Source of the DNA: Krasilnikoviella flava
Lineage (GTDB): Bacteria; Actinomycetota; Actinomycetes; Actinomycetales; Cellulomonadaceae
Length of the DNA stretch: 64,000 nucleotides
Assembly: GCF_900167525.1 (NCBI RefSeq)
Contig: NZ_FUZQ01000004.1
Span: 244,747 to 308,746 of the forward strand
Reading direction: 5' to 3'
Below, piece after piece: positions 26,208 through 35,217 of this stretch (the stretch's first letter is position 1; each line of letters opens with the position of its first letter). Position numbers and translations under genes: made by a program. The notes under the pieces are model-generated. The model did not search any database, had not been told where the DNA came from, and saw nothing but the letters and a program-made list of their open reading frames with translations.

Positions 26208-27932
26208 GTGAGCTCGAGCGTGGACGTGAACCCCGGAATCGGCACCGACCTGAGCTTCCCGAGCTCGGCACCGAGCGACCCGTCCGCGCCGCACGTGCGC
26301 CGCGCCGTCGTCCGGGTCGACGCGGGCGCCGACCGGGGGGACCTCGCCCGGATCTGGGAGAGCATCGGGTACGACGAGATCAACTGGACGTACACCGCGA
26401 CCGGCCGCCGCCTGCTGCGGACCTTCGGTGAGCTGTCGGACCGGGGCTACCACGTGCGGCCGCACTACGTGTTCTGCTCGGGGACCGGCTTCGGCATCCC
26501 GCACTGGGGCAACGGGAACGTCTACCACGAGGACGCCGCGGGCGAGGCCGCCTACGACTTCACGATCGTGGACCAGGCGTACGACGCGATCGTCGAGGCC
26601 GGGCACCACGTGCTCGTCGAGTTGGCGTTCACGCCGCGCGACATGCTGCCCGACGCGGCGCAGGAGCTCCGCGTGACGCCGAGCCCCACGGTCTACAGCA
26701 GCTACGAGGCCGGTGCCTGGGCCTACCCGCCGAAGGACTACGGCCGCTGGGGCGACCTCGTCGCCGCGCACGCCCGGCACTGCCTCGAGCGGTACGGCGA
26801 GCAGGAGGTGAGCACTTGGCTGTGGGAGCTGTGGAACGAGCCGGACATCTTCTACTGGCGCGGCACGCCCCAGGAGTTCTACGACCTCTACTCGGTCACG
26901 GCGAGCGCGGTACGCAGCGTGCTCCCGCAGGCGAAGGTCGGCGGGCCGGCGGTCACCGGCGCGGGCATCGAGTTCCTGCGCGGCTTCCTCCAGCACACCC
27001 GCGACCACGCCGACCCGATCGACTTCGTCTCGTTCCACACGAAGGGGTCCGCTTTCACCCCGTGGCGGGTCTACGGCCCGACCGGGGGAGAGGCCCCGGA
27101 GAAGCAGAACCCCTCGGCGCACAAGATGCTCTTCGAGATCCGCCGGATGCTGCGCGTGGTCGCCGAGTTCGAGGAGTACCGCGGCCTGCCCGCGATCGTG
27201 GACGAGTGCGACGCCGGCGTGCCAGCGCACTACAGCGTCTACGACAACGCCAACTTCCAGTTCCAGAACACGGAGTACTACCCCGTGTTCCAGGTCAAGC
27301 TGATGAAGAAGATCCTCGACCTCAACGACACCGAGGACGTCCGGGTCGAGCAGGCCACCTCCTGGAGCTTCTACTTCGAGGGCGAGCGGTACTTCGAGGG
27401 GACCCGGGCGTTCCTCACGGCCGGCGGCCTCGAGAAACCGCTGCTCAACGCCTACCGCGTGCTGGGCCGCCTCGGCGAGCGGCGGGTCGACGCCGTCTCG
27501 GACGCCGCGCACCCGGTCACCCTCCTCGACGAGGCCGACGGCGCCAGCATGCCCGAGGAGATCGACGCGCTGGCGTCCCGCTCGGCGTCGGGCACCGTCG
27601 CCGTCCTCGTGTGGCGGCACACCGACGACCAGTACCAGCGCGACGAGCTCGAGGCCGACGTCACCCTGCAGCTGTCCGGGCTCGACGCCGATGCGTACAC
27701 GCTCCGCCACTTCCGCATCGACGCCGCGCACAGCAACGCCCACACCGCGTGGGTGGAGGCCGGCTCGCCGCAGCTGCCCACCGACGAGCAGCTCGCGCGG
27801 CTCAAGGAGCGCCAGGGGCTCGAGGAGCTCGAGCCGCCGCGACGGGTGCCCGCCGTGTCGTCCGGGCTGGAGCTGTCCGTCGCGCTGCCGCTGCCGGCGG
27901 TGTCCCTGCTGGTCCTGGAGCCGGTCCGATGA
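26208..27932 (+). CDS. glycoside hydrolase family 39, beta-xylosidase-like
   Basis: 574 residues, no signal peptide, so it acts on imported oligosaccharides. GH39 clan-A barrel: acid/base Glu in WELWNEPD (Glu 211) and nucleophile candidate Glu 333 in VDECD. A beta-sandwich region follows. GH39 includes beta-xylosidase and alpha-L-iduronidase; xylo-oligosaccharide use is the likelier role here given the sugar ABC transporter. GTG 26208 has AGGAGAGG 7 nt upstream; ATG 26187 and GTG 26139 lie too far from it. Its stop overlaps the next start (ATGA). Confidence 0.88.
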   Translation: MSSSVDVNPGIGTDLSFPSSAPSDPSAPHVRRAVVRVDAGADRGDLARIWESIGYDEINWTYTATGRRLLRTFGELSDRGYHVRPHYVFCSGTGFGIPHWGNGNVYHEDAAGEAAYDFTIVDQAYDAIVEAGHHVLVELAFTPRDMLPDAAQELRVTPSPTVYSSYEAGAWAYPPKDYGRWGDLVAAHARHCLERYGEQEVSTWLWELWNEPDIFYWRGTPQEFYDLYSVTASAVRSVLPQAKVGGPAVTGAGIEFLRGFLQHTRDHADPIDFVSFHTKGSAFTPWRVYGPTGGEAPEKQNPSAHKMLFEIRRMLRVVAEFEEYRGLPAIVDECDAGVPAHYSVYDNANFQFQNTEYYPVFQVKLMKKILDLNDTEDVRVEQATSWSFYFEGERYFEGTRAFLTAGGLEKPLLNAYRVLGRLGERRVDAVSDAAHPVTLLDEADGASMPEEIDALASRSASGTVAVLVWRHTDDQYQRDELEADVTLQLSGLDADAYTLRHFRIDAAHSNAHTAWVEAGSPQLPTDEQLARLKERQGLEELEPPRRVPAVSSGLELSVALPLPAVSLLVLEPVR

Positions 27933-28774
27933 CCGCGACCCTGCGACGCACCCGCACCCTCCGCGACGGGACCGTCGTGCCGCAACTCGGCCTCGGCGTC
28001 TTCCAGGTGCCGTCCGCCGAGGCGCAGCAGGTCGTGGAAGAGGCGCTCGCGGCCGGATACCGGCACATCGACACCGCCGCCGCCTACGTCAACGAGGAGG
28101 GCGCGGGGGCGGCGGTGCGGGCCTCCGGCCTGCCGCGCGACGAGGTCTTCGTCACCTCGAAGCTCCGCAACGGGGACCAGGGGTACGACCGCGCCCTGCG
28201 GGCCTACGACGAGACGTGCGAGCGGCTCGGCCTCGACCGCGTCGACCTGTACCTCGTCCACTGGCCGAACCCGTCCGCCGGCCTGTGGCAGGACACCTGG
28301 CGGGCGCTCGAGCGGCTCCGGGACGAGGGCCGGGTCGGGGCGGTGGGCGTGTCGAACTTCCTCGCGGAGCACCTCGACGAGCTCGCGACGTTCGCGGACC
28401 AGATGCCCGTGGTGAACCAGATCGAGCTGCATCCCACCTTCCAGCAGCCCGACGTCGTCGCCGCCTGCCGGGAGCACGGCGTCGCCGTCGAGGCGTACTC
28501 GCCGCTGGGGCAGGGCGCCGACCTGCAGCACCCGGACGTGACCGCGATCGCCGCGGAGCTCGGCGTGACGCCCGCCCAGGTGGTGCTGCGGTGGCACCTG
28601 GACCAGGGGCGCCTGGTGATCCCCAAGTCGGTCTCGCCCGCGCGCATGCGTGAGAACGCCTCGCTCGACGGCGTCGAGCTCACGCCCGCGCACCGGGCCG
28701 CGATCGACGCCCTGGACACGGCCGCCCGCATCGGCGGCGACCCCCGGACCTTCTCGATCAGCCAGATCCGCTAG
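27929..28774 (+). CDS. aldo/keto reductase
   Basis: 281 residues of the AKR5-like bacterial group. The tetrad is visible: Asp 48 and Tyr 53 (IDTAAAYVNE), Lys 78 (TSKLRNGD), His 111 (LVHWPNP). The NADP-binding IPKSVSPARMREN segment is near the C-terminus. NADPH-dependent reduction of a sugar or aldehyde linked to the oligosaccharide operon is plausible; the exact substrate is not known. Translationally coupled to the GH39 gene. Confidence 0.9.
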   Translation: MTATLRRTRTLRDGTVVPQLGLGVFQVPSAEAQQVVEEALAAGYRHIDTAAAYVNEEGAGAAVRASGLPRDEVFVTSKLRNGDQGYDRALRAYDETCERLGLDRVDLYLVHWPNPSAGLWQDTWRALERLRDEGRVGAVGVSNFLAEHLDELATFADQMPVVNQIELHPTFQQPDVVAACREHGVAVEAYSPLGQGADLQHPDVTAIAAELGVTPAQVVLRWHLDQGRLVIPKSVSPARMRENASLDGVELTPAHRAAIDALDTAARIGGDPRTFSISQIR

Positions 28775-28800
28775 CCGGACCCGACACGACGGAGTGCTCG

Positions 28801-29820
28801 ATGGCGAGTCAGACACGGTCGGCGGGGCCGACCACACCAGCACGGGCCGCAGCACCGCCCCCACCCGCACCGCGGCGTGGTGCGGGGGAAGCGAACGACC
28901 GGCCACGCAGCCCGGAGGGGCGCGCGCGGCAGCGGCGCCGCAACCTGTGGATCTACGCGTTCCTGATGCCGACGTTCGTGCTGTACGGCATCTACACGAT
29001 CTACCCGATCGTGGCGAGCTACTGGTACTCGCTCGTCGAGTGGAACGGCTTCAGCTCCGAGCAGACGTTCGTGGGGATCAGCAACTATCAGGCGGTCCTC
29101 GTGGACCCGATGTTCTGGTCCTCGGTGCGCATCACGCTCGTGTTCATGCTGGTCGTGGCGCCGCTGCGCATCTTCGGCGCCTTCGTCCTCGCCATCCTGC
29201 TGAACTCGCCGAGGATGCCGTTCGCCCGGTTCTTCCGCACCGTCTACTTCCTGCCGGTGGTCACGACGACGGCGATCATCGGCGTGGTGATGCGGTTCGT
29301 CCTCGACCCGGGGTCCGGCCCGCTCGCCGCCCTGTTCGGCGTGTTCGACCTGCCGCCCGTCGACCTGCTCGGCGACTCCGACACGGCCCTGTACGCGGCG
29401 GCGCTGACCTACGTGTGGAAGTTCTTCGGCATCACGATGATCTACTGGCTGGCCGCCCTCCAGACGATCCCGCAGGACGTGTACGACGCCGCCCGGATCG
29501 ACGGCGCCGGAGGCGTCCGGATCTTCCGGCACATCACGCTGCCGATGCTGCTGCCGTTCCTGCTCATCATCTCGGTGCTCACCGTGGAGGACTGCTTCCA
29601 CGCGTTCGACCTCATGCAGACGATGACGGCCGGCGGGCCGTTCTACAGCACCGAGATCATCGAGATCTACATCTACCGCTGGGCGTTCGCGGCCTCGATC
29701 CCGCAGCTCGGCTTCGCCTCCGCCGCCGCGGTGCTGTTCGGGCTCCTCGTCCTGGTGGTCGTCGCGTTCCAGGCGTGGGCCACCTTCTCCTCGCAGCGGC
29801 TCCAGAAGGGACGGGCATGA
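28801..29820 (+). CDS. sugar ABC transporter permease, MalF type
   Basis: 339 residues. After a 45-residue Pro/Arg-rich cytoplasmic tail there are six membrane helices. The EAA loop is DVYDAARIDGAGGVRIFRHITLPML, which docks onto the ATPase. First permease of a CUT1-family importer. GGAG 6 nt before ATG. No ATPase gene is present in the operon, so a shared MsiK-type ATPase elsewhere is expected. Overlaps the next gene by 4 nt. Confidence 0.92.
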   Translation: MASQTRSAGPTTPARAAAPPPPAPRRGAGEANDRPRSPEGRARQRRRNLWIYAFLMPTFVLYGIYTIYPIVASYWYSLVEWNGFSSEQTFVGISNYQAVLVDPMFWSSVRITLVFMLVVAPLRIFGAFVLAILLNSPRMPFARFFRTVYFLPVVTTTAIIGVVMRFVLDPGSGPLAALFGVFDLPPVDLLGDSDTALYAAALTYVWKFFGITMIYWLAALQTIPQDVYDAARIDGAGGVRIFRHITLPMLLPFLLIISVLTVEDCFHAFDLMQTMTAGGPFYSTEIIEIYIYRWAFAASIPQLGFASAAAVLFGLLVLVVVAFQAWATFSSQRLQKGRA

Positions 29821-30737
29821 GCACCCTCACCGCACGGCACGACGCCGATCCCAGGCCTGGCACGCGGCCCCCGGACCGCGAGCACGGGAGCCCGCGCGGC
29901 GGGAGACGGCACCCACGGCGCCGCGGATGGTGGGTCTTCGCCGTCGTGCTCGCCGTCTGCGCCTTCCTCTGGGTCTTCCCGTTCCTCTGGATGGTCTCGG
30001 CCTCGCTGAAGACGTCGGGGGAGGTGTTCGCCGGCGGGCTGAACCTGGTCCCCGAGGCGCCGCAGTGGGAGAACTACGTCCGCGCCTGGACCACCGGGCA
30101 GTTCGGGCACTACCTGAGCAACACCGTGATCGTGACGGTCGCCGTCACGCTGATCGTCGTGGTCCGGTGTGCTCTGGCGGGCTACGTGGTGGGGCGCTAC
30201 CGCTTCCCCGGGTCGCGCCTGATCATCGGCATCTTCGTGGCCACCCTGTTCGTGCCGACGGGCTACACGATCATCCCGATCGTCAAGGTGTCGATGCAGC
30301 TGGGCCTGCTCAACTCGCTGACGGGAATGATCATGGCGATGGCCGGCGCGTCCAACGTCGCCGCGATCCTCATCTACGCCGGCTACTTCCGCAAGCTGCC
30401 CGCCGACCTCGAGGAGGCGGCGATCGTCGACGGGGCGGGATTCCTCCGGGTCTTCCTGCGGATCATGCTCCCGCTGTCCATGCCCGTCACGGCCACGGTG
30501 GGGATCCTCACCTTCCTCACCACCTGGAACGCGTTCTTCCTGCCGCTGGTCTTCTCGTTCAGCAACCCCGGGCTGCGCACGGTCAGCGTCGGCATGCAGG
30601 CCTTCGTGGGGGAGAACTCGACCGACTGGCCGGGGATGGCGGCGGCGGGCGTGATCTCGATCCTCCCCGTCGTCGTCCTGTTCGTCTTCATGCAGAAGTA
30701 CTTCGTCGAAGGCATCGCCGGCGCGGTGAAGTCGTAG
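29817..30737 (+). CDS. sugar ABC transporter permease, MalG type
   Basis: 306 residues, six membrane helices after an Arg-rich N-terminus (DREHGSPRGGRRHPRRR). The EAA loop is DLEEAAIVDGAGFLRVFLRIMLPLS. Pairs with the permease at 28801 in a CUT1 importer. Start ATG overlaps the upstream stop. Confidence 0.92.
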   Translation: MSTLTARHDADPRPGTRPPDREHGSPRGGRRHPRRRGWWVFAVVLAVCAFLWVFPFLWMVSASLKTSGEVFAGGLNLVPEAPQWENYVRAWTTGQFGHYLSNTVIVTVAVTLIVVVRCALAGYVVGRYRFPGSRLIIGIFVATLFVPTGYTIIPIVKVSMQLGLLNSLTGMIMAMAGASNVAAILIYAGYFRKLPADLEEAAIVDGAGFLRVFLRIMLPLSMPVTATVGILTFLTTWNAFFLPLVFSFSNPGLRTVSVGMQAFVGENSTDWPGMAAAGVISILPVVVLFVFMQKYFVEGIAGAVKS

Positions 30738-30777
30738 GCGTTCCCACCGGTCCGTCGTTCTCGAAGAGGAGACAGCA

Positions 30778-32193
30778 ATGACTGAGCTTTCACGCCGCGG
30801 ATTCATCGGGGGCGTCGGGGTGAGCGCCCTCGCGGGCCTCCTGGCCGCCTGCGGCGGCCCGACCGCCGGGCCCGGGGGAGGTGGCGCCGGCCTGCGCTGG
30901 TGGGACCACTTCGGCGGCCTCCAGCAGGCGCACCAGAAGTGGGCCGCCGCCCAGGCGAAGACGCTGGGCGTGGGCATCGAGTACACGTACAACGAGCCGA
31001 GCAAGGCGGTGGAGGCGCTGCAGCTGGCGAACCAGTCGCAGCAGCTGCCTGACATCTACTCCAACGTGCTGGGGCTGCCCCTGTCCGCGCTGGTCGAGTC
31101 GGGCTGGCTGCACGCCATCACGCTCTCGGACGCGGCGATGGGGAGGTTCCCCGAGGGGACGTTCGTCGAGGGCGTCACCATGCTCGACGGCGTCGTGTAC
31201 GGCCTGCCACTCATGTCCGACCGGCAGTACTGGGCGTGCACCTGGTACAACTCCGAGATCGCCGAGAGCGTGGGATTCGAGCCGCCCCACAGCTACGACG
31301 AGCTGCGCGCCGCGCTGCGGGCGATCGCCGACGACGGCCAGTTCGTGCCCATGACGCTGGCGCTCGGGGACTCGGGGCGCGTGCGCGACCAGGTCGACGA
31401 CCTCGCCCAGGCCGCGGGCTTCCCCGGGTGGCAGGGGCTTCGCTACGACACCGGCGAGTACGCGTACGACGACGACGCCTACCTGGGCGCCGTCGAGCTG
31501 ATCAAGGAGATCTCCGACAGCGGCTGGCTGCTGCCCGGCACCAACTCGTTCCAGGTCCCTGACGCTCGGGGGCGCTGGGCGGCGGGGAACGTCGGCTTCT
31601 TCATCGACGGGCCGTGGTCGCCGGGCGGGGTGCGCGCGCTGAACGAGGCCCACCTGCCGAAGATGGCGGTGGCCGGCGAGCTCACCCCCGAGGGCGAGGA
31701 CCTGGTCATCACCCGCGGAGCCCCGGCGCCCACCTTCTTCGCCGCCGGGAACACGTCCCACGCCGACGCCGCCATCGAGCTCCTCGAGTCGTTCACCCAG
31801 GACGAGTACCAGGCGGTCCTCGCCGGGGCGATGGACCAGCCCCCGATCAACCTGGACGCGGTGGCGCGCGCCGACGTCATCGAGCCGTACGCATGGCTGG
31901 TCGAGGACTTCCGGACCCGCGTGTTCCGCGCGCCGCAGGCCCAGGTGCGCAACGTCGAGGTGAACCAGGCGCTCGCGGTCCAGGCCCCCGTGGCCCCGCA
32001 CCTCGGCGACATCGTCCAGGGCTACCTCGGGGGTGACGTCACCGACCTGCGGGGGGAGCTGGCCAAGCTCAGCGACACCTGCTCCCAGAGCCTCGACTCG
32101 GCGGTCGAGCGCGCGAGCGCGGCGGGGGCGTCCGTGTCGCGGTCGGACTGGGAGTTCCCCGACTGGCAGCGCGGCACCGACTACGCCTACTGA
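30778..32193 (+). CDS. extracellular sugar-binding lipoprotein
   Basis: 471 residues. The N-terminal RRGFIGGVGVSALAGLLAACGG has an RR motif compatible with Tat export and a lipobox (LAAC, Cys near residue 25). The mature part is a family 1 solute-binding protein (DHFGGLQQAHQKW, FFIDGPW and similar). Captures oligosaccharides outside the cell for the two permeases. GAGGAG 6 nt before ATG. The order permease-permease-binding protein is less common than binding protein first. Confidence 0.9.
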   Translation: MTELSRRGFIGGVGVSALAGLLAACGGPTAGPGGGGAGLRWWDHFGGLQQAHQKWAAAQAKTLGVGIEYTYNEPSKAVEALQLANQSQQLPDIYSNVLGLPLSALVESGWLHAITLSDAAMGRFPEGTFVEGVTMLDGVVYGLPLMSDRQYWACTWYNSEIAESVGFEPPHSYDELRAALRAIADDGQFVPMTLALGDSGRVRDQVDDLAQAAGFPGWQGLRYDTGEYAYDDDAYLGAVELIKEISDSGWLLPGTNSFQVPDARGRWAAGNVGFFIDGPWSPGGVRALNEAHLPKMAVAGELTPEGEDLVITRGAPAPTFFAAGNTSHADAAIELLESFTQDEYQAVLAGAMDQPPINLDAVARADVIEPYAWLVEDFRTRVFRAPQAQVRNVEVNQALAVQAPVAPHLGDIVQGYLGGDVTDLRGELAKLSDTCSQSLDSAVERASAAGASVSRSDWEFPDWQRGTDYAY

Positions 32194-32228
32194 GCACCGA
32201 GACGCACCGATCCACAGGAGATGACCAG

Positions 32229-32996
32229 ATGAACTCGTTCCCCACGTCCCGCACCGCGATCGTCACGGGCGCCGCCTCGAGGCGAGGCATCGGCCGGGCC
32301 GTCGCGCACCGTCTGGCCGGGGAGGGCTGGGCCGTCGGCCTGCTCGACGTCGACGGGCCGGCGGTCGAGGACCTGGCCGACGAGCTGGTGCGGGAGCACG
32401 GCGTCGAGGCGGCCGGCGCCGGGGTCGACGTCGCCGACGCGGGGGCGGTCCGGGGCGCGGTGCGGGACCTGGCCGCGGCGCTGCCGCCCGTCGTCGCCCT
32501 CGTCAACGTGGCGGGGGTGAGCTCCCCGACGCCGTACCTCGAGCTCGACGACGCCGAGTGGGACCGCGTGCTGCGCATCAACCTCGACGGCGTCCACCAC
32601 GTGACGCGGGCGGTCGCCGGCGAGATGCTGAAGGCGGGCGTCGGGAGGGTCGTCTCCCTCTCGTCCGTGTCGGCCCAGCGCGGCGGCGGTACCTTCAGCA
32701 AGACTCCCTACTCGGTCGCGAAAGCGGGGGTGGTCGGCCTCACCCGCGCGCTCGCGCGGGAGCTCGGCCCGCACGGCATCACGGTGAACGCGATCTCGCC
32801 CGGGCCGATCGACACGGACATCATGGGAGGCACGCTGAGCGCGGAGCGCAAGGCGGAGCTCGCGGCGGACCTGCTGGTCGGCCGCGTGGGGGTGCCGGAC
32901 GACGTCGCGGCGGCGGCGAGCTTCCTGGTGGGGGCGGAGTCCGGCTTCATCACCGGGCAGACCCTCAACGTCGACGGTGGCCTGTACATGCACTGA
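32229..32996 (+). CDS. SDR family oxidoreductase
   Basis: 255 residues, classical short-chain dehydrogenase. Cofactor motif TGAASRRGIG (13-22), NVAG (93-96), and catalytic Asn 118, Ser near 146, Tyr 161 and Lys 165 (YSVAK). ISPGPI follows. Likely 3-oxoacyl-reductase-like or sugar dehydrogenase; the position at the end of the GH39 transport operon favours a sugar or sugar-alcohol substrate. AGGAG 8 nt before ATG. Confidence 0.88.
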   Translation: MNSFPTSRTAIVTGAASRRGIGRAVAHRLAGEGWAVGLLDVDGPAVEDLADELVREHGVEAAGAGVDVADAGAVRGAVRDLAAALPPVVALVNVAGVSSPTPYLELDDAEWDRVLRINLDGVHHVTRAVAGEMLKAGVGRVVSLSSVSAQRGGGTFSKTPYSVAKAGVVGLTRALARELGPHGITVNAISPGPIDTDIMGGTLSAERKAELAADLLVGRVGVPDDVAAAASFLVGAESGFITGQTLNVDGGLYMH

Positions 32997-33043
32997 CCGA
33001 CGCTGGTCCGCGAACCGGCCCGACCGTGCGATAGGAATGGTGC

Positions 33044-34267
33044 GTGCCCTCACCTCCTCTGTTCCCGCTGCGGAGCGTCGTCCTCGGGGCATTCCTCCCC
33101 ACCCTGGTGCTGGAGATCGGCATCGGCGCGCTGCTGCCGGTCGTCGCCGTCACCGCCACCGGCCGCGGCGCCAGCCTCACCGTCGCCGGCCTGGTGGCGG
33201 CCCTGCTGCCGCTGGGCAAGATCGCGTTCGACCTGCCCGCGGGCGCGCTCTCCCAGCGCCTCGGCGACCGGGTGGCGATGCTGGTCGCCGGCAGCGTCGC
33301 CGTCGTGGCGTTCACGACGATCGCGCTGTCCACGGCGCTGTGGGGCCTGGCGCTGGGCGTGCTCGCCCTCGGCGCGGCGAACGCCGTGTTCAACCTCGCC
33401 CGGCAGGCGTACCTCACCGAGATCACGCCGCCGCTGCGGCGGGCGCGGGTCATGTCGACGCTGGCCGGGGTGCACCGCATCGGGCTGTTCCTGGGGCCGT
33501 TCGCCGGGGCCGCCGTGATCGCGGCCACGTCGCTGCACGGCGCGTTCTGGCTCGGGGTCGGCTCGGCGCTGGTAGCCGTGCTGGTGATCGCCGTCGTGCG
33601 GCCCGAGCCGCGTGCCGACGCCCCGCTGCCGCGCCCGGCCGGTGGGCCGCGGGTGTCCATCGCGGCGGTCGCCCGCGACCACCGGCAGCTGTTCGCGACC
33701 CTCGGCGTCGCCATCCTGCTGGTGAGCGCCGTGCGCGGCGCCCGCCAGACCGTCATCCCGCTGTGGGGCGAGCACCTGGGCCTGGACGCCGAGGTGACGT
33801 CGCTCGTGTTCGGCGTCTCCGGCGCCCTGGACATGCTGCTCTTCTACCCGGCGGGCAAGGTGATGGACCGGTTCGGCCGCCTGTGGGTGGCCGTGCCGTC
33901 GATGCTCACCATGGCGGCGGGCCTGGCGGTGCTGCCCTTCGCGCACACCGCCGGCACGCTCGCCGTGGTCGCCGCCCTGCTCGGCGTGGGCAACGGGATG
34001 GGGTCCGGCATCGTCATGACCCTGGGCGCCGACGTCGCGCCCGCCGCCGTGCGGCCCACGTTCCTCAGCGTGTGGCGCCTGTTCCAGGACACGGGCGACG
34101 CACTGGGGCCGCTGATCCTGTCGGCGGGCGCGGCGCTGGGGTCGCTCGCGGCCGGGGTGTGGGCCACGGCCACGCTGGGCGCGGCCTCCGCGGCCGCCCT
34201 GGCGCGATGGGTACCGCGCTACTCGCCGCTGGCGAACCTCGTGCCGCCCCGGCGGCGGCGGCGCTGA
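33044..34267 (+). CDS. MFS transporter
   Basis: 407 residues, about twelve membrane helices. The MFS motif A-like loop is GKIAFDLPAGALSQRLGDR between helices 2 and 3, and the second half repeats it in AGKVMDRFGRLW. Substrate unknown. The GTG start has no Shine-Dalgarno sequence; TAGGAA (33032-33037) lies 6 nt before it, so a leaderless transcript independent of the SDR operon is likely. The stop is 14 bp from the convergent oxidoreductase. Confidence 0.87.
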   Translation: MPSPPLFPLRSVVLGAFLPTLVLEIGIGALLPVVAVTATGRGASLTVAGLVAALLPLGKIAFDLPAGALSQRLGDRVAMLVAGSVAVVAFTTIALSTALWGLALGVLALGAANAVFNLARQAYLTEITPPLRRARVMSTLAGVHRIGLFLGPFAGAAVIAATSLHGAFWLGVGSALVAVLVIAVVRPEPRADAPLPRPAGGPRVSIAAVARDHRQLFATLGVAILLVSAVRGARQTVIPLWGEHLGLDAEVTSLVFGVSGALDMLLFYPAGKVMDRFGRLWVAVPSMLTMAAGLAVLPFAHTAGTLAVVAALLGVGNGMGSGIVMTLGADVAPAAVRPTFLSVWRLFQDTGDALGPLILSAGAALGSLAAGVWATATLGAASAAALARWVPRYSPLANLVPPRRRRR

Positions 34268-34280
34268 CGCGCCGGGCGCG

Positions 34281-35081
34281 TCACCCGCGCAGGTGCACGC
34301 CCAGCCCGCGGCGGCCGGGCGCCAGCGCGTCGTGGAGGTCGCCGCGGTCGTCGTAGTCCCCGCCGTCCTGGCTCCGGTACGGCAGCACCGGACCGTCGGG
34401 CAGGGCGAGCAGCCGCCCGCGCAGGTCCGCCGCGGCGGCGGTGTAGCCCGCCTCGTCCAGGCGGTTCGCGCCGAGCACCAGCACGGGCTCGGCCACCTGC
34501 ATGCCGGTGTACCAGAAGGTGCCGTGCAGCAGCGGGAACAGCGTCTCGGCCAGGTCGCCGTGCAGCCCGCGCGGCCCGAGCCCGGTGCCGGCGCCGACCG
34601 TCACCACGGCCAGCGCGCGCCGGCCCGCGAGGCCCCCGTCGCCGTACCGCCGCGTGCGGCCGGTCGCCGGGTCGCGGACGCCGTACGCGTAGCCCTGCAC
34701 CAGCACCCGGTCGAGCCACCCCTTGAGGATGGCAGGGACGCCGAGCCACCACAGGGGGAACTGCAGGACCACGGTGTCGGCCCAGGCCAGCTTGTCGTGC
34801 TCCGCCCGGATGTCCGGCGCGAGCGCCCCGCGGCGCAGCGCGCGCTCCGAGGCGCCCGCGACGTCGAGCCGGTCGTCCGCGGCGTCGCCGAAGTCCGCGG
34901 CCGTCACCACGGGGTCCCAGCCCATCGCGTACAGGTCGGACTGGACCACCTCGTGGCCTGCGTCCCGCAGCGCCTGGACCCCGTCGTCGCGCAGGTGCCC
35001 GGTGAGCGAGCGCGGCTCGGGGTGGGCGAGCACCCACAGCACCCTCATCGTGTCGGTCGTCGTGCCTGGCGTCGCGTCCAT
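34281..35081 (-). CDS. NAD(P)H dehydrogenase (quinone) / flavodoxin-fold oxidoreductase
   Basis: 266 residues. Flavodoxin_2 family (MdaB/NQO-like): VLWVLAHPEPRSLTGHL at the N-terminus, FPLWWLGVPAILKGWLDRVLVQGYAY, and a GRRALAVVTVGAG strand. Two-electron reduction of quinones using FAD/FMN. Start at 35081 has GGAGG 5 nt upstream, which is itself part of a 12-bp tandem repeat (35079-35102) encoding MEDL twice in the longer frame; ATG 35048 is another candidate. Divergent from the GlxA-type regulator. Confidence 0.85.
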   Translation of the reverse strand: MDATPGTTTDTMRVLWVLAHPEPRSLTGHLRDDGVQALRDAGHEVVQSDLYAMGWDPVVTAADFGDAADDRLDVAGASERALRRGALAPDIRAEHDKLAWADTVVLQFPLWWLGVPAILKGWLDRVLVQGYAYGVRDPATGRTRRYGDGGLAGRRALAVVTVGAGTGLGPRGLHGDLAETLFPLLHGTFWYTGMQVAEPVLVLGANRLDEAGYTAAAADLRGRLLALPDGPVLPYRSQDGGDYDDRGDLHDALAPGRRGLGVHLRG

Positions 35082-35217
35082 CAGGTCCTCCATCAGGTCC
35101 TCCATCGGTGCTGCGTCCTCGGGAAGAGGCGGCTTCGGCCGCCCGTACCGCCCACGCTGCCGGTCGGGACGCGCGCCGGCCAGTGGCCGGAAAGTCACTC
35201 TGTGCAAGAATCGGGCC

